This document shows positions 4,821-6,077 of a stretch of DNA of 6,077 bases, piece after piece (within the stretch, counting starts at the first letter, position 1; every line of letters starts with the position of its first letter). The stretch spans positions 1-6,077 of the forward strand of contig WTJX01000599.1 in the NCBI GenBank assembly GCA_011524675.1, in the 5' to 3' direction. The notes below the pieces were generated by a model, which was given only the letters and a program-made list of their open reading frames with translations, was not told the origin of the DNA and did no database searches. Position numbers and translations under genes: made by a program. The DNA is from Cytophagales bacterium (GTDB lineage Bacteria > Bacteroidota > Bacteroidia > Cytophagales > JAAEPT01).

Positions 4821-5432
4821 TTATAGAGCGTTATAAAACTTAAAAATTTTGATAAGATCTTCTATCGTGTGGACTTTGATTTTCTCTTCTTTAAAATAGT
4901 TTTTTAAAGGCTCTTTTTTATTCGCAAATAAGTTGAGTACTGATTTTTTGTTTGGTTCAAACCATATAATCTCTTTTCTGGAATTTATGGCATAAAAGTC
5001 AAAGCGTTGAACTTTTGCAGCCCCTATAGGAATGGATAAGCCACCTAATAGGTTGTAGTTTACCGATGGGGTACTTAGCAAATCTCTACGATAAAGTGAA
5101 TATTTCTTGTCTTGATACAAAGCTTCAAACATCATCGGGACTTTATAACCATTTTCCTTCTCATAGTAAAGTGTTTCAAACTTACGCAAAACCTTTTGTT
5201 CATCATCTATTAATTGAAAGCCTATTACCTGCGAAGATGACCATATCTTTAGTTTATTTTCTTTATGTGAATAAATAACGTTGTTCGTCAAATCATACTT
5301 CAAGGGCAAAGACAACGTATCACCATTTTTTAAAAACAGTATTCCTTTTGTCCAGTCTGAGGATGCCGTTTTCTGACAAATCCCCAATACAAACGAAAAC
5401 AATAAAATAGAAAACAGTGATACTTTTTTCAT
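4821..5432 (-). CDS. Secreted protein of unknown function
   Basis: This 203-residue protein has an N-terminal signal sequence: MKK, then the hydrophobic stretch VSLFSILLFSFVLGI (4-18). Cys19 is preceded by Ile, which does not fit a lipobox, so export to periplasm or surface rather than lipoprotein is more likely. The mature part begins WTKGILFLKNGDTLSLPLKY (27-46), a beta-strand style opening seen in many Bacteroidota exported proteins. Next come alternating strands (SSSQVIGFQL 65-74, MMFEALYQDKKYSLYRRD 100-117) and a basic helical C terminus (180-203). No catalytic motif was recognised. It sits 10 bases after ribBA and 11 before murI, so it is almost certainly co-transcribed with them, although nothing in it suggests a role in riboflavin or glutamate metabolism. 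Confidence 0.85.
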   Translation of the reverse strand: MKKVSLFSILLFSFVLGICQKTASSDWTKGILFLKNGDTLSLPLKYDLTNNVIYSHKENKLKIWSSSQVIGFQLIDDEQKVLRKFETLYYEKENGYKVPMMFEALYQDKKYSLYRRDLLSTPSVNYNLLGGLSIPIGAAKVQRFDFYAINSRKEIIWFEPNKKSVLNLFANKKEPLKNYFKEEKIKVHTIEDLIKIFKFYNAL

Positions 5433-5442
5433 TTTGTATAGC

Positions 5443-6077
5443 TTATTTATCCTTCAAAATGTCATGTCCCATTTTATCTCTTTTGGTTTTTAAATATTTT
5501 TCATTGAAAGGGTTAGGGTCAACTTCTATAGGTACTTGATCTACGATCTCCAAGCCATACCCCATCAAACCAGTTCTTTTTTTAGGGTTATTAGAAATCA
5601 ATTTGATTTTACTGACACCCATATCCCTTAAAATTTGAGCACCAACACCATAATCTCTTTGATCCATTTCAAAACCTAAAGCTAAATTAGCTTCAACAGT
5701 ATCCATACCTTCTTCTTGAAGTTTATAAGCTTTCAATTTATTAAGTAAACCAATACCTCTACCCTCTTGGTTCATATATAAAATCAATCCTTTACCCTCT
5801 TCTTCTACTTTTGTCATAGCCTGTTGCAATTGAGAACCACAATCACATCTAAATGAAGAAAAGATATCACCTGTAATACAAGAAGAATGCACCCTAACCA
5901 AAATAGGTTCATCTTTTTTCCATTCACCTTTAGAAAGTGCTAAGTGAACTTCTCCAGTATTCATTTGAGTATATGCAGTCAGTTGAAATCCTCCCCATTC
6001 CGTTGGCATATCTACAGTAATTTCCTTTTGAATCAGAGACTCTTGATTAATCCTATATTCGATTAAATCTTTAATAG
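5443..6077 (-). CDS. ribBA: RibBA C-terminal part: GTP cyclohydrolase II (truncated by window edge)
   Basis: The GTP cyclohydrolase II domain opens GTP to the first intermediate of riboflavin synthesis. Counting from the Met codon at 6007-6009, the zinc ligands are Cys44, Cys55 and Cys57 (SSCITGDIFSSFRCDCGSQ), followed by MNQEGRGIGL (79-88), DQRDYGVGAQILRDMG (116-131) and LISNNPKKRTGL (137-148). The reading frame continues upstream of that Met to the window end with IKDLIEYRINQES, the linker that follows the dihydroxybutanone-phosphate synthase (RibB) domain in fused RibBA. The Met is therefore internal and the gene begins outside the window. The 3' end at 5443 is real. It heads the visible minus-strand cluster; any promoter or FMN riboswitch would lie beyond the right edge. 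Confidence 0.93.
   Translation of the reverse strand, partial: IKDLIEYRINQESLIQKEITVDMPTEWGGFQLTAYTQMNTGEVHLALSKGEWKKDEPILVRVHSSCITGDIFSSFRCDCGSQLQQAMTKVEEEGKGLILYMNQEGRGIGLLNKLKAYKLQEEGMDTVEANLALGFEMDQRDYGVGAQILRDMGVSKIKLISNNPKKRTGLMGYGLEIVDQVPIEVDPNPFNEKYLKTKRDKMGHDILKDK

Noticed and set aside
5066..5278. Plus-strand open frame inside the secreted-protein gene
   Set aside because: It is antisense to a gene with a clear signal peptide and operon placement; a shadow frame.

Overview
The window looks like AT-rich chromosomal DNA from a Bacteroidota bacterium, probably Cytophagales-like. Support comes from a near-consensus Bacteroidota sigma promoter (TTTG, 21-bp spacer, TACCTTTA), main genes with little or no Shine-Dalgarno sequence, a fused RibBA, and a secreted small protein of a style common in that phylum. 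Taxonomy is inferred from these features, not from a database match.

Plus-strand half (about 120-3536): an RNA-repair and ribosome-rescue cassette. A promoter at 123-155 is followed by about 680 bases without a sizeable gene. This leader starts with a 15-codon ORF that has a strong Shine-Dalgarno sequence and four consecutive Thr codons (191-238). It then holds a series of hairpins (281-520) and a branched fold closed by a long-range helix (556-698). Next come rtcB (RNA ligase, 843-2252) and, 4 bases later, prfH (GGQ-containing release-factor homologue, 2257-2874). After a hairpin-bearing 87-bp gap there is a small TPR protein gene (2962-3474), which ends at a strong hairpin terminator (3502-3536). 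From what is known of the families, PrfH releases peptide from ribosomes damaged in the 16S decoding centre and RtcB reseals the broken rRNA.

Convergent spacer (3475-4002): after the terminator there is no credible gene. The spacer carries two exact 26-bp direct repeats (3721-3746, 3945-3970) bracketing a patchwork of short degenerate tandem arrays with periods of 7-8 bp, and a similar AT-rich patchwork lies just outside.

Minus-strand half (6077 down to 4003): a tight cluster, transcribed right to left, of ribBA (truncated by the window edge), a secreted protein of unknown function, and murI (glutamate racemase, apparent TTG start), with gaps of 10 and 11 bases. Riboflavin and cell-wall precursor genes indicate ordinary housekeeping chromosome.

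The most notable part is the long structured leader in front of rtcB-prfH. An SD-dependent mini-ORF upstream of genes that mend the 16S 3' region suggests a testable sensor model; this is inference.
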